Shown: positions 17,806-26,387, numbered from the stretch's first letter. The stretch is DNA of 38,438 nucleotides from Sulfurimonadaceae bacterium (GCA_016744905.1 JADGDM010000004.1:4223-42660), one strand, 5' to 3'. Notes: generated by a model not told the origin, from the sequence alone. Numbers and translations: made by a program.

Positions 17806-18704
17806 TGAGAAAAGCATTTACACTATTAGAACTGGTCTTTGTCATTGTAATTGTAGGAATTGTAGGTAATATAGGAGCAGATATATTTAAAAGTACCTAT
17901 ACATCACTAATTACCAGTGAAATTGATAATAAAATACAAACACACACCAATCTTGTTAGTAAACAAATCGCCTCACTTCTAGAACATAGAATTAAAGAGA
18001 CCGTCATTGTAAGTACCAGTGCTACCGATGTAAACTTCAAAGCACTTAATGACGCTACTGCAGATATTAATGCATCCGTTTTAGAGTGGATCTCAATTGA
18101 TCATGATGGATGGAGAGGTAGATGGAATGGTACCTATAACCAACCAATATGGAGTGGCCTTATAGATGTAGATGATCCTGCAGGCTGGAATGTCACTCCC
18201 CGTAATATATTGGTATCTCCAGAGACCAATACAACCTTACTAAATCAACATATACAATCATTATCTGTAGGTGGTAGTACCATCAATAATGCTGCTATAT
18301 TTTTTATAGGTGCGAATAGTAATATAAATTCTTTTGGTTGGCATAATGGGGGTGATATATCTGGTCTAATAGCGATTAATAGCAATGGGGTTGAAAATCA
18401 ATTTCAAGCTGCCGTAGGAAATTTTATTGGAAGAGATATCTACGAATACTATAGACTCTCATGGACTGCGCATGCTTTAGTAAGAAGTTCAAATGGCGAC
18501 TTAACGCTTTTTAGTGACTATCAACCGTGGGAAGGGGAAAATTACAATTCAGCTGGAAGTCAGAGTAGTTTAATGGTTGAAAATGTAGAAACACTGAAGT
18601 TTCAAAGTGTAGGTGATATCATCAAATTTCAAATCTGTATCAGTGATGATAATCTCTTCTTTGATGGTGGATACTCATATTGTAAAGAAAAGGCGGTGTT
18701 CTAA
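17805..18704 (+). CDS. Type IV pilin / pseudopilin-like protein 2
   Basis: A 299-residue protein with leader MRKA and the motif FTLLELVFVIVIVGIVGNI, including Glu at +5. The ATG overlaps the preceding stop codon by one base (TAATG), so translation is coupled; AGGA lies upstream. The size and the later WTAHALVRSSNGDLTLFSDY region fit a PilW/GspJ/MshO-like minor subunit, but the family cannot be fixed by eye. Two cysteines near the C terminus (FQICISDDN and YSYCKE) could form a disulfide in the periplasm. It is likely assembled near the tip of the filament with its neighbours. Confidence 0.75.
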   Translation: MRKAFTLLELVFVIVIVGIVGNIGADIFKSTYTSLITSEIDNKIQTHTNLVSKQIASLLEHRIKETVIVSTSATDVNFKALNDATADINASVLEWISIDHDGWRGRWNGTYNQPIWSGLIDVDDPAGWNVTPRNILVSPETNTTLLNQHIQSLSVGGSTINNAAIFFIGANSNINSFGWHNGGDISGLIAINSNGVENQFQAAVGNFIGRDIYEYYRLSWTAHALVRSSNGDLTLFSDYQPWEGENYNSAGSQSSLMVENVETLKFQSVGDIIKFQICISDDNLFFDGGYSYCKEKAVF

Positions 18705-19165
18705 TGCGTAGAGGTGTTACATTAATAATGACAATATTTCTCTTAGTATTTTTATCAATTGCGACGGTTTTAATGCTATCCTTGTCTGCATTGACAACAA
18801 AACTAACATCTGATAGTTATCTATACGAACAAGCTCAGTTACTTGCGAAAAGTTCTGCTGAATATACTATGCTAGCGATTTCAGGACATGATAGAAATAC
18901 AACAGCCCTAGCAAATATGGATTGTATTAATTCTATCAATGCCCAATACCCAGATAATGTAAACCCACTGTTTGATATCAATATTTCCATAAGATATGTT
19001 GGTTTTGGATCAAGTGCTGCTAATAATTGTAATAGCTATATTGATACAATATTTACTCCAGAGACAAATGGAACAATACTCCTAGATGTAATGGTACGCT
19101 CAAATGACAATCTACAACTAAATGAACCCATCGTCTATCACAAAAGAACACTACAAAAACCTTAA
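18704..19165 (+). CDS. PilX/GspK-like minor pilin protein
   Basis: A 153-residue protein that starts in a TAATG overlap with the preceding gene. The leader MRRG is followed by VTLIMTIFLLVFLSIATVLML, a prepilin-type helix with Gly at -1 and without the Glu at +5. Loss of that Glu is typical of the tip subunit GspK and of PilX-like proteins, which supports a tip or initiating role in the filament. A following helix (LYEQAQLLAKSSAEYTMLAI) fits the PilX pattern. The operon appears to end here; hpf has its own promoter 80 bases downstream. Confidence 0.65.
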   Translation: MRRGVTLIMTIFLLVFLSIATVLMLSLSALTTKLTSDSYLYEQAQLLAKSSAEYTMLAISGHDRNTTALANMDCINSINAQYPDNVNPLFDINISIRYVGFGSSAANNCNSYIDTIFTPETNGTILLDVMVRSNDNLQLNEPIVYHKRTLQKP

Positions 19166-19209
19166 TGAAGTAAACACTGCTTTTTAATTTTTCTCAAAGC
19201 TAAGCCTGT

Positions 19210-19233
19210 GTTATAATGACTCTACATTATAAC
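19210..19233 (+). promoter_or_regulatory. hpf promoter with a perfect 9-bp palindrome over the -10
   Basis: GTTATAATG (19210-19218) and CATTATAAC (19225-19233) are exact inverted copies separated by ACTCTA. The left arm contains the -10 TATAAT (19212-19217), so the palindrome spans the -10 to the probable start site. That is the layout of an operator where a dimeric regulator could block RNA polymerase. A good ribosome binding site, AAGG, follows 7 bases before the ATG at 19246. Confidence 0.6.
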
Positions 19234-19245
19234 AAAGGTTAAATT

Positions 19246-19788
19246 ATGAATATTTCATTGGTAGGTCGCCATGTAGAACTTACAGAGGCGATCAAAGAAC
19301 ATTTAAATGCTTCAATTGACTCTCTAAACAAATATCACCTTGACATTATTTCAGTAAGTGCAGTTGCTTCTACACAAGAACGCAAAGGCAAACGTGGTAT
19401 GACAATTGAATATACCATTCATCTTGCAGCAAAAAATTCTATTATTATTAAACAACGTGATGATGATCTATATGCAGCTATTGACGTAGCCACTTCTCGT
19501 GCTCAAAAAGCACTTCGTCGTCTTAATGATCGTAACTCTGATCATTATAAAGAAGGTGTAAATGAAGCGAAAGTCGAAGCCAATCAACAAGTAAGTATGT
19601 CAGATAAAAGTGAAGAACTTGAAGATGAAATCGTTCCTGTAGAGTTAGATCTTTATAAACCTCAAGAAGTTGCTGATGTACTTGAAGAATTAAAATCAGG
19701 TAATGCTCAATTTAAAATTTTTAATGATATTGATGGTAAAACTCGTGTACTTTATAAACGTTCAGATGCGCGTTTTGGATTATACTAG
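19246..19788 (+). CDS. hpf: Ribosome hibernation promoting factor, long form
   Basis: A 180-residue protein that binds the 30S subunit at the mRNA/tRNA channel and, in its long form, dimerises ribosomes into inactive 100S particles under starvation. The N-terminal ~105 residues are the RaiA/S30AE domain (MNISLVGRHVELTEAIKEHL; DDLYAAIDVATSRAQKALRR). After an acidic linker, the C-terminal domain that mediates dimerisation is recognised by KPQEVADVLEELKSGNAQF and VLYKRSDARFGLY. It stands alone with its own promoter and palindromic candidate operator, and converges on recG. Confidence 0.95.
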   Translation: MNISLVGRHVELTEAIKEHLNASIDSLNKYHLDIISVSAVASTQERKGKRGMTIEYTIHLAAKNSIIIKQRDDDLYAAIDVATSRAQKALRRLNDRNSDHYKEGVNEAKVEANQQVSMSDKSEELEDEIVPVELDLYKPQEVADVLEELKSGNAQFKIFNDIDGKTRVLYKRSDARFGLY

Positions 19789-19810
19789 ACACAATCCATT
19801 ACAACCTTTC

Positions 19811-19838
19811 TTTAGGTACGACTTATCTCGTACCTAAA
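19811..19838. terminator. Perfect hairpin between converging hpf and recG
   Basis: TTTAGGTACGA (19811-19821) and TCGTACCTAAA (19828-19838) form an 11-bp perfect stem with a 6-base loop. It begins 23 bases past the hpf stop and overlaps the recG stop codon at 19834-19836. Position and symmetry suit a shared terminator, although T tracts outside the stem are poor. Confidence 0.65.
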
Positions 19839-21618
19839 ATCCAATTTCCTCTTTAACTTCTTTTACAACCACTTCATCAGATCCCAAATCAATCCACTTA
19901 AAACTACGACCACTTTGCTCACGTCCGACTAACAAGTCACCACTTTGACGGTACTTCAAATCTAAGTTTGCGATATCAAAGCCACTCACTGTCTGCGTAA
20001 AATCATCCAATCTACTACTTTTTTTATTATGGGTGAAAAGATAACAGTAACCTTTTAAACCCGTACGACTAACACGACCACGTAGTTGGTGCAAAGTAGA
20101 AAGACCTAATCGTTCTGCACCTACTATTACAACGGTAGTAAGTCTAGGAAGTGAAATCCCCACTTCCACCACTGTCGTTGCAATTAAGACCTTCCCTTTC
20201 TCTTTAAAGTCCATAAGAACCTGCTCTTTATCTTTATCTTTACCATGTGTCACATAAACATCATCAAAGTTCTTCTCCCAATATTCACGAGACTCAGCAA
20301 TACTTTGATAATTTATAATCTCAGACTCTTCAACCAAAGGATAAACAATAAGCACCTGTTTATTATCTGCTACCTCACTTTTTATATGTTCTAACAACTC
20401 AGGAAAATCATCTTTATGAATAACCGCAGTATCAATATCTTTAGTAAAAGGCGTTGTTGTAATTAATGAAACATCTATCACTGCAGAGTCTATCATCGCT
20501 TGGGTTCGAGGTATCGGGGTAGCAGTGAATTGAATATAATGTGGACGTTTCTTATCATCAACAAACAGTTTTTCCAGCATATTACGTTGAGCAGTACCAA
20601 ATCTGTGTTGTTCATCCACCATTACAAGCGCACTAGTCGGTAGATCTCTATATAGTAGGGCGTGAGTACCAATAATAACATCAAACTCTTCTAGGTTTAT
20701 CTTCTTTGTTTTATTGGTCACCAAAGCTATTTTAAGGTTTGGTAGAAATTTTTGTGCTTCTTCAAATAGTTGATTGGCAAGAATAGTTGTAGGTGCCATC
20801 AATATAGAACGATATGGTGCAGCCATAACAACGCTGGCTAAAATAACCATCGTCTTACCCGAACCAACATCACCAACGACCATTCTTCTGGCACTGTTTT
20901 CAGACGAGATATCTTTTCTGATATCTTCAATAGCAGCAACTTGTTCTGGAGTTAATTCAAAAGGTAAACTTTTTGCCCATATTTTATAGTCACTCTTTAA
21001 AGCATGAAGTGTAGGGAAAGTTCTTTTTTTAGTTCGTAACACCTGCATATAATCATACATTTCAGTGTACTTCATTGTATAAAGTTTTTTATCTTCATCC
21101 ACAGCAACATGATTAAAATGTATGTCACATAAGGAGATTGCGATATCTTCTCGAAGTCCCTCTTGAACTAAGTTTTCAACAGTTACATACTTTTTGACCA
21201 ATCTCTGCATCGAGTCATTGCGTAAATCGCATTTATACTTTGCAAATATCTCGCCCATATTTGTCACTTTCTTAGGATGCGTCATCTGCATATGCCCTGC
21301 ACTGCTCTCTATTTTTCCAAAAAAGAAATCACGTTGACCTGTTGCAAAGGCACGTAACATAAAAGGTCTTGGTTTAAAAAGCACACCATCAACTTTATAT
21401 CCCAGATTGTGGGCATAAAAAGTGACTTTTAAAGTATTTGGTGTTCTAAAAACATGTTCAACACTGGCGTCAATAAGTTGCGATTGATTGATGATACAGT
21501 CATGAAGACGATAATCTTCGTAGCCGTGTGGAATGATAAGGGCTAAAGACAAGAAAGAAGTGACATTGAGCCTTTTAAACTTCTCTAAATCTTTTTTATC
21601 TTTGATTTCATTAAACAT
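19834..21618 (-). CDS. recG: ATP-dependent DNA helicase RecG
   Basis: A superfamily 2 helicase that regresses stalled replication forks and migrates Holliday junctions. It shows Walker A GDVGSGKT at 249-256, motif II DEQH in MVDEQHRFGTAQR, motif III TATPIPRT, and the RecG C-terminal signature around QLRGRVSRTGLKGYCYLF. The N-terminal ~240 residues correspond to the OB-fold wedge domain. At 594 residues it is about 100 shorter than E. coli RecG (693), with the reduction in the N-terminal part. The ATG start has no strong Shine-Dalgarno. A long hairpin separates it from the upstream M16 gene, so it may have its own promoter or depend on read-through. Confidence 0.95.
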   Translation of the reverse strand: MFNEIKDKKDLEKFKRLNVTSFLSLALIIPHGYEDYRLHDCIINQSQLIDASVEHVFRTPNTLKVTFYAHNLGYKVDGVLFKPRPFMLRAFATGQRDFFFGKIESSAGHMQMTHPKKVTNMGEIFAKYKCDLRNDSMQRLVKKYVTVENLVQEGLREDIAISLCDIHFNHVAVDEDKKLYTMKYTEMYDYMQVLRTKKRTFPTLHALKSDYKIWAKSLPFELTPEQVAAIEDIRKDISSENSARRMVVGDVGSGKTMVILASVVMAAPYRSILMAPTTILANQLFEEAQKFLPNLKIALVTNKTKKINLEEFDVIIGTHALLYRDLPTSALVMVDEQHRFGTAQRNMLEKLFVDDKKRPHYIQFTATPIPRTQAMIDSAVIDVSLITTTPFTKDIDTAVIHKDDFPELLEHIKSEVADNKQVLIVYPLVEESEIINYQSIAESREYWEKNFDDVYVTHGKDKDKEQVLMDFKEKGKVLIATTVVEVGISLPRLTTVVIVGAERLGLSTLHQLRGRVSRTGLKGYCYLFTHNKKSSRLDDFTQTVSGFDIANLDLKYRQSGDLLVGREQSGRSFKWIDLGSDEVVVKEVKEEIGF

Positions 21619-21649
21619 GTCAAAAGTTTAGCACTTTGACATTAAAAGT

Positions 21650-21680
21650 AAAATAATATTGCGCTATGCAATATTATTTT
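21650..21680 (-). terminator. Strong 13-bp hairpin at the end of the M16 gene
   Basis: AAAATAATATTGC (21650-21662) and GCAATATTATTTT (21668-21680) are perfect inverted copies with a 5-base loop. On the minus strand the stem is followed by a T-rich run (TACTTTTAA). The stop codon of the M16 gene (21674-21676) lies inside the stem. It is a convincing intrinsic terminator for the long kdsA-to-M16 run. Confidence 0.75.
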
Positions 21681-22954
21681 GTTACTATTGAGTAAGTAAG
21701 GTCTAAAATTTCTTTATGCTCTTTGATAAAAGCATTAACTTCAGCTAAGGTTAGTGACTCTATTTTTGCTAAATCTTCTTTAGAACTTCCCAACTCCTCG
21801 CCCTTATAATACTCCATAAAAGTACGTGACAATCTTTGAGAAAGCGTTTCAACACGTAGTGGTTCAGACCCTAAAAGAAATTTCTTTGCATGGTCTAACT
21901 CCTCTTGAGTCACCCCCTTTTCGACAAAAGTTTTCATGACTTCGTTGGTAGTCGTGCGTGCTTCGTCTAAAGATTCCAGTTTTGTTTGAAGGTATCCAAA
22001 GAAAAAACTGTGTGAGCGCGCCACATTCGGGCGAGCATAGGCAGAGTAAGCAAGTCCTCTTTTAACACGGATCTCTTCCATCAAACGTGAACCAAATCCA
22101 CCTGCGCCCAATATAAATGTCGCCACACGACCTTTGTACTCCTCAGTGTCCCCTACTTTAATATTGTAAGGTGCACCAAAATAGAGATAGGCTTGTTCGG
22201 TTTCACGTTTTAGTGTGATTTCCGTAGGTTTAGAACGTATTTCAAAAGTTGGTAATGTGCCCTCTTCGCCTTTAGGAAGTTGAGAAAGTGTGGTAGTTAA
22301 CTCTTTTTTTACCTTATCTAAGTCAATATCTCCCCCTAAAACAATAATCGCACGATTAAGCACTAAGTGCTCTTTTAAAAATGTCTTAACATCTTTAAGC
22401 TCTAGCGCGCTGATAGATTTTTCTGTTCCAACAGAAGGATTTGCCAAAGAAGTACCCTCATATAAAAGTGCTTTGAGCTGAACATTCGCCGTATAATCAA
22501 AATCATTTTCTTTTCTTTTAATACTTCCAAGCACCTGTGTTTTAACTTTTTTAAGACTCTCATCACTTAAATTTGGTTCCACCAATAGCTCATTTAAAAA
22601 GCCAAAACCTTCAGAAAAATGTTCACTAAGTGCGCCCACTTCCATCACTAAGGTTTCACTTCCAGTACTGACACTAAGATGAATAGCCTTCGCATCCAGC
22701 GCGCTGGCAAATCCAGTGCTTCCACGTTTTAGTGTTCCCTCATTCATCATCTTCGCACTAAGTTTTGCTAGGCCACTTTGATTGTTGTCCATAATTGAAC
22801 CTGAGTTTCTAAATACAATTTGTGCGGAAGCCAAAGGTAAACGGTTGTCTTTTTCATAAATAAGAGGAATTTTAACCCCATTAACGTCTAAATAATCTAG
22901 TGTAGTTGCCATTAATATATTTCCTAATAAAAGTAGTGTTAAAAGAGTTTTCAT
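21674..22954 (-). CDS. M16-family peptidase-like protein lacking the zinc motif
   Basis: A 426-residue exported protein with a short signal peptide (MKTLLTLLLLGNILMA), so it acts in the periplasm. The fold is that of M16 (pitrilysin/processing-peptidase) proteins: an N-terminal half starting LPLASAQIVFRNSGS and a C-terminal half with YLYFGAPY, a GGFGSRLMEEIRVKRGLAYSA stretch (quoted in part), and a final SRTFMEYYKG segment. The catalytic HxxEH of active members is replaced by K-L-S-A-K in GLAKLSAKMMNEGT, so it should not bind the catalytic zinc. M16 enzymes often work as an active plus an inactive subunit, so this may be the regulatory partner of a protease encoded elsewhere. Its ATG immediately follows mqnC (the two frames share base 22954), so translation is probably coupled. 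Confidence 0.88.
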   Translation of the reverse strand: MKTLLTLLLLGNILMATTLDYLDVNGVKIPLIYEKDNRLPLASAQIVFRNSGSIMDNNQSGLAKLSAKMMNEGTLKRGSTGFASALDAKAIHLSVSTGSETLVMEVGALSEHFSEGFGFLNELLVEPNLSDESLKKVKTQVLGSIKRKENDFDYTANVQLKALLYEGTSLANPSVGTEKSISALELKDVKTFLKEHLVLNRAIIVLGGDIDLDKVKKELTTTLSQLPKGEEGTLPTFEIRSKPTEITLKRETEQAYLYFGAPYNIKVGDTEEYKGRVATFILGAGGFGSRLMEEIRVKRGLAYSAYARPNVARSHSFFFGYLQTKLESLDEARTTTNEVMKTFVEKGVTQEELDHAKKFLLGSEPLRVETLSQRLSRTFMEYYKGEELGSSKEDLAKIESLTLAEVNAFIKEHKEILDLTYSIVTK

Positions 22955-24000
22955 TAAAAAGTCTTTAAAGTTTCATATGCGGTATTTCGAATTGCTGCCG
23001 TCTCACCCAGATCTTGAATAAGTTTCACCATCTCATCTTCTACCATTCTATATCCCGCACCCGCAGAGCGAACTACATTCTCTTCCATCATGGTTGAGCC
23101 TAAGTCATTGGCTCCATACTTGAGTGCCATTTGACCGATGTATGGCCCTTGTGTCACCCATGAACTTTGAATATTTTTTACATTATCTAAAAAAAGTCGA
23201 CTGACGGCTAAAAGGCGTAAGTAGCGATTTGATGACTGTTTTTCAATATCTGGATATTTTTCCATTAGTTTGGTATTTTGACCTTGAAATGACCACATAA
23301 TAAAAGCACGAAAGCCCCCTGTCTCATCTTGAAGTTTTCGTACCATATTCCAATGCTCGATAATCTCTTCATCCGTTTCAACTGTTCCAAACATCATAGT
23401 AGCCGTTGATTTGATACCCAATTCATGCGCTTGACGATGCACATCAATCCAAACATGTGAGTCATGTTTTTTAGGCGCAATAATATCACGTACTCGATCA
23501 CTTAAAATCTCTGCACCTGCACCAGGAATTGAAGACAAACCCTTATCTTTAAGTCTTTGTAGACACTCTTTAAGGGTGATTTTTGAGTAGCGCGCTATAT
23601 AATCAAGCTCGATAGCTGAAAAAGCATGAATGGTAATTTGTGGATATTTCTCATGAATATGTCCCACTAGGTCTTCATAAAAATCTATTTTCAACTTAGG
23701 ATGAACGCCCCCTTGAAAAAGTATTTGTGTCCCGCCAATAGCAACCAATTCATCAATTTTTTCATCAATCTGCTCAAAGGTTAAGATATACGCATCATCA
23801 TCTTTTGCATGTCGGTAAAATGCACAAAAGTCACAATCAACCCAACAAACATTGGTATAGTTGATATTTCTATCTATCACAAAAGTTGTCACACCCTTAG
23901 GATGTAACTCTTTTTTTCGCTCACTAGCGCGCTGACCTAATTCTAAAAGAGGTGCCTCTTTAATTAGTGTTAGTGCTTCTTCACTTGTTAATCTACTCAT
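22954..24000 (-). CDS. mqnC: Cyclic dehypoxanthine futalosine synthase, radical SAM
   Basis: A radical S-adenosylmethionine enzyme of the futalosine route to menaquinone, which cyclises dehypoxanthine futalosine. The [4Fe-4S] cluster motif CxxxCxxC is Cys52, Cys56 and Cys59 in NYTNVCWVDCDFCAFYR. The GGTQILFQGGVHPKL and GAGAEILSDRVRD segments match the MqnC/MqnE family. Of the two, the sequence fits MqnC better (348 residues, the FQGQNTKL region), but the paralogue MqnE cannot be excluded by eye. Campylobacterota use this pathway instead of the Men pathway. The ATG overlaps the stop of the upstream cytochrome gene (TAATG). Linkage to a multihaem cytochrome makes sense, since menaquinol would be the electron donor. 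Confidence 0.9.
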   Translation of the reverse strand: MSRLTSEEALTLIKEAPLLELGQRASERKKELHPKGVTTFVIDRNINYTNVCWVDCDFCAFYRHAKDDDAYILTFEQIDEKIDELVAIGGTQILFQGGVHPKLKIDFYEDLVGHIHEKYPQITIHAFSAIELDYIARYSKITLKECLQRLKDKGLSSIPGAGAEILSDRVRDIIAPKKHDSHVWIDVHRQAHELGIKSTATMMFGTVETDEEIIEHWNMVRKLQDETGGFRAFIMWSFQGQNTKLMEKYPDIEKQSSNRYLRLLAVSRLFLDNVKNIQSSWVTQGPYIGQMALKYGANDLGSTMMEENVVRSAGAGYRMVEDEMVKLIQDLGETAAIRNTAYETLKTF

Positions 24001-26387
24001 TAAAAGCGTCTCCTTTTTTTACGTCTTAAAAATAGAAACCATAGAACAAATAAGCTAATCACTAAGACTATACCTACCTGTGTCCAAGCTCCAATATGTA
24101 AGATTTTATTTAAAATATTATTGTGTTGTTTTTTATCTATATTTAATGATGTCATCTGCGCAATATGCGCCATAGTTGAAATCGCTAAATCTCCTTGCGG
24201 TATATCTTGATGACAAGATAGACAGACACCACGGCGATCAAGCTTAGCGCGCTGCGCTTTGTCTAAAGGCTGAGAGAGTTTCCAGTGATGTCCCACCGTC
24301 ATTAGCTGCGTCCCATTTTCATCAATAAAACTAGAATAATCAGTGGTAAGATTTTTAATTGCCGGTACTTGTTGATCTGTGCGTTTAGGCAATACTTGCA
24401 TATCTGCATCCATCAAATCAACAATAAAATCTTTTCTAGGATCGGAAAAATATTTACCAGAACCGATACCCAAGCCTAGGGCTTTTTCTGAGGTATGACA
24501 AGATTCACATTCACGGGCACGTTTTGTAATAGTATGCGGTTGAACAGGTGACATATCAATAGCATTTTGTCCCTCTTCTCCTGCGCCTTCTACATTAGGA
24601 ATTTTAAAGATATGATTTTGAATCAGTGCTTTTCCATCCGCCCCAATCACTGTCGCAGTTACCTGACATCCAGGTATAACAGGAGTCACACGTCCTTCAC
24701 CGTTTTGAGCCAAGGCAGGATCTTCCCATCGTAAATATGAACGGGTTTCAGTTACCTTACCAGGAACCAAATACTTCTTTAAATCACGCATGCCACCTGT
24801 CGCTCCATGTATGTCAGAGTCATGTGAAGCCGCTAAATAATCCACATTTTTTTGACCCTTAGAGTAATCAACCTTCACATGACAACCATAACACTGAGGT
24901 GCCCAAGTTGCGTGACAGGTATAGCACTCTAAGTCATCCGTATGCGCACTAATTTCATCCATGGCCACTAATGCTTTTTTAGAGAGTTTTTCTTGTTCTT
25001 TTAGTAATTTAAGTGGTTTAAGTTCGATATCTTTTCCAGAAGCAAGATGCATTAAGACCTTGTTTCCATCACGAGAAGCATGAATCAAAGGGTTCCCACG
25101 AGCGGTTAAAATATATCCATCTAGAGGATCATGTGTTGTACCCATTTTTAGATACTCTGCCATGATTTTTGTAGTACCACGACCTTTACCTGTTGCATGG
25201 GTTGTATTAAACTCATCACTATAACCCAAAGGCAATTCCCAAGGATACGACTTCGTTGTTCCATGACAATCTTGACACTCTACTTCAACTGCACCTAAAT
25301 TCGCACCACTTAAAAAACCATCTCCATGCATATCATTAGATGTGTGACAATCTTGACACAACATCCCTTTTTGATAGTGGATGTCTTCAGTTAAATGAAG
25401 ATAACGTTTTGTATGTAGTTTAGGTTGTCCATTACCCTCATCATCAAAGGTAGACTGATACTCGGTCTCCATCATTCCTTGATATGAAACCCCGATACGT
25501 TTTCCACGATTATGACACGTTGAACAGGTTTCAACGGGAACACCAGAGTACTCTTTATCATGTACCTTTACTTTGGTTTTACGAGAACTTTGAATCGCAT
25601 GCACCAACATATGTCCATGCTCTTTCTTATTGATACTTTTGTCATCGCCTTCGTAATAACCTTCATTCGAGTAAGGCACATGACACGAAGCACAACCAAT
25701 TCCTCTATAGTCTCCGCGTTTATTACGACCTTTTGAACCGGTATGACAACGTAAACACTCTTGACGAAGATAAGTATAAACTGCTAAAGAAGGGTTTTCA
25801 GTGACTTCTTCTATGGTTGGTGCTTGAGGAATTTCTGTTTGTTCAGTAGGGAAACCTTGAGGTTCCATCTTTGAGAGTTTTTCCATATAGTCACGGTAAG
25901 TATTTGTCCCTAAGCGACTGTGTGGATCAGCCGGATTTTTAGTATCATAGTTGGCACTTTTATGAGAATAACCCTCATTTTCACCAAAGGCCCACTGTGC
26001 GCCTTGTATTTTTCCACCCTCTGTCATCATCAAAGAGTTCATCTGTGCGCCCACTTGTTCAGCATGGCACATTCCACAGGTGTTTTGATTTATCCATGAG
26101 CTACCAGGCGCAGGATAGTACTCTTTAGGTCCCTTATGTGTTTTGAAGTACTCTACCGTTCCCGAGTGAGAACGTTTTTTATTTTTAGTGCTGGGATTTC
26201 CACCATGACAAACAATACAGTCATTGCCCGTATGTCCCGCTTTATCAGCAACTTTTAAGATGGCTTTCATCATTTCAGAGTCATGAGAACGAATATCTTC
26301 GATTCCCTCATGGCACTCAACACAAGTATTTTTTTGTGCAAAAAGAGAGAACGATAAAAATAGCACTAAAAATAAAATTTTATTCAA
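24000..26387 (-). CDS. Membrane-anchored dodecahaem c-type cytochrome
   Basis: A 795-residue periplasmic cytochrome with a signal peptide (MNKILFLVLFLSFSLFA) and 12 CxxCH haem c attachment motifs: CVECH, CIVCH, CGMCH, CLRCH, CASCH, CSTCH, CQDCH twice, CYTCH, CYGCH, CESCH and CLSCH. One further cysteine (PGCQV) is outside any motif. A C-terminal transmembrane helix (about 765-785) with a basic RRKKRRRF tail anchors it in the inner membrane with the haems outside. The frame starts at TTG at 26387, with no clear Shine-Dalgarno; no in-frame ATG precedes the signal peptide. It lies 30 bases after nusB and overlaps mqnC. It probably carries electrons between the menaquinone pool and an unidentified acceptor. 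The specific reaction is not recognisable; no CX15CH haem of the MccA type is present. Confidence 0.88.
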   Translation of the reverse strand: MNKILFLVLFLSFSLFAQKNTCVECHEGIEDIRSHDSEMMKAILKVADKAGHTGNDCIVCHGGNPSTKNKKRSHSGTVEYFKTHKGPKEYYPAPGSSWINQNTCGMCHAEQVGAQMNSLMMTEGGKIQGAQWAFGENEGYSHKSANYDTKNPADPHSRLGTNTYRDYMEKLSKMEPQGFPTEQTEIPQAPTIEEVTENPSLAVYTYLRQECLRCHTGSKGRNKRGDYRGIGCASCHVPYSNEGYYEGDDKSINKKEHGHMLVHAIQSSRKTKVKVHDKEYSGVPVETCSTCHNRGKRIGVSYQGMMETEYQSTFDDEGNGQPKLHTKRYLHLTEDIHYQKGMLCQDCHTSNDMHGDGFLSGANLGAVEVECQDCHGTTKSYPWELPLGYSDEFNTTHATGKGRGTTKIMAEYLKMGTTHDPLDGYILTARGNPLIHASRDGNKVLMHLASGKDIELKPLKLLKEQEKLSKKALVAMDEISAHTDDLECYTCHATWAPQCYGCHVKVDYSKGQKNVDYLAASHDSDIHGATGGMRDLKKYLVPGKVTETRSYLRWEDPALAQNGEGRVTPVIPGCQVTATVIGADGKALIQNHIFKIPNVEGAGEEGQNAIDMSPVQPHTITKRARECESCHTSEKALGLGIGSGKYFSDPRKDFIVDLMDADMQVLPKRTDQQVPAIKNLTTDYSSFIDENGTQLMTVGHHWKLSQPLDKAQRAKLDRRGVCLSCHQDIPQGDLAISTMAHIAQMTSLNIDKKQHNNILNKILHIGAWTQVGIVLVISLFVLWFLFLRRKKRRRF

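Noticed and set aside
24000-26387. MccA-type sulfite reductase or octahaem tetrathionate/hydroxylamine enzyme
   Set aside because: All haem motifs are plain CxxCH, there are 12 and not 8, and no CX15CH spacing exists.
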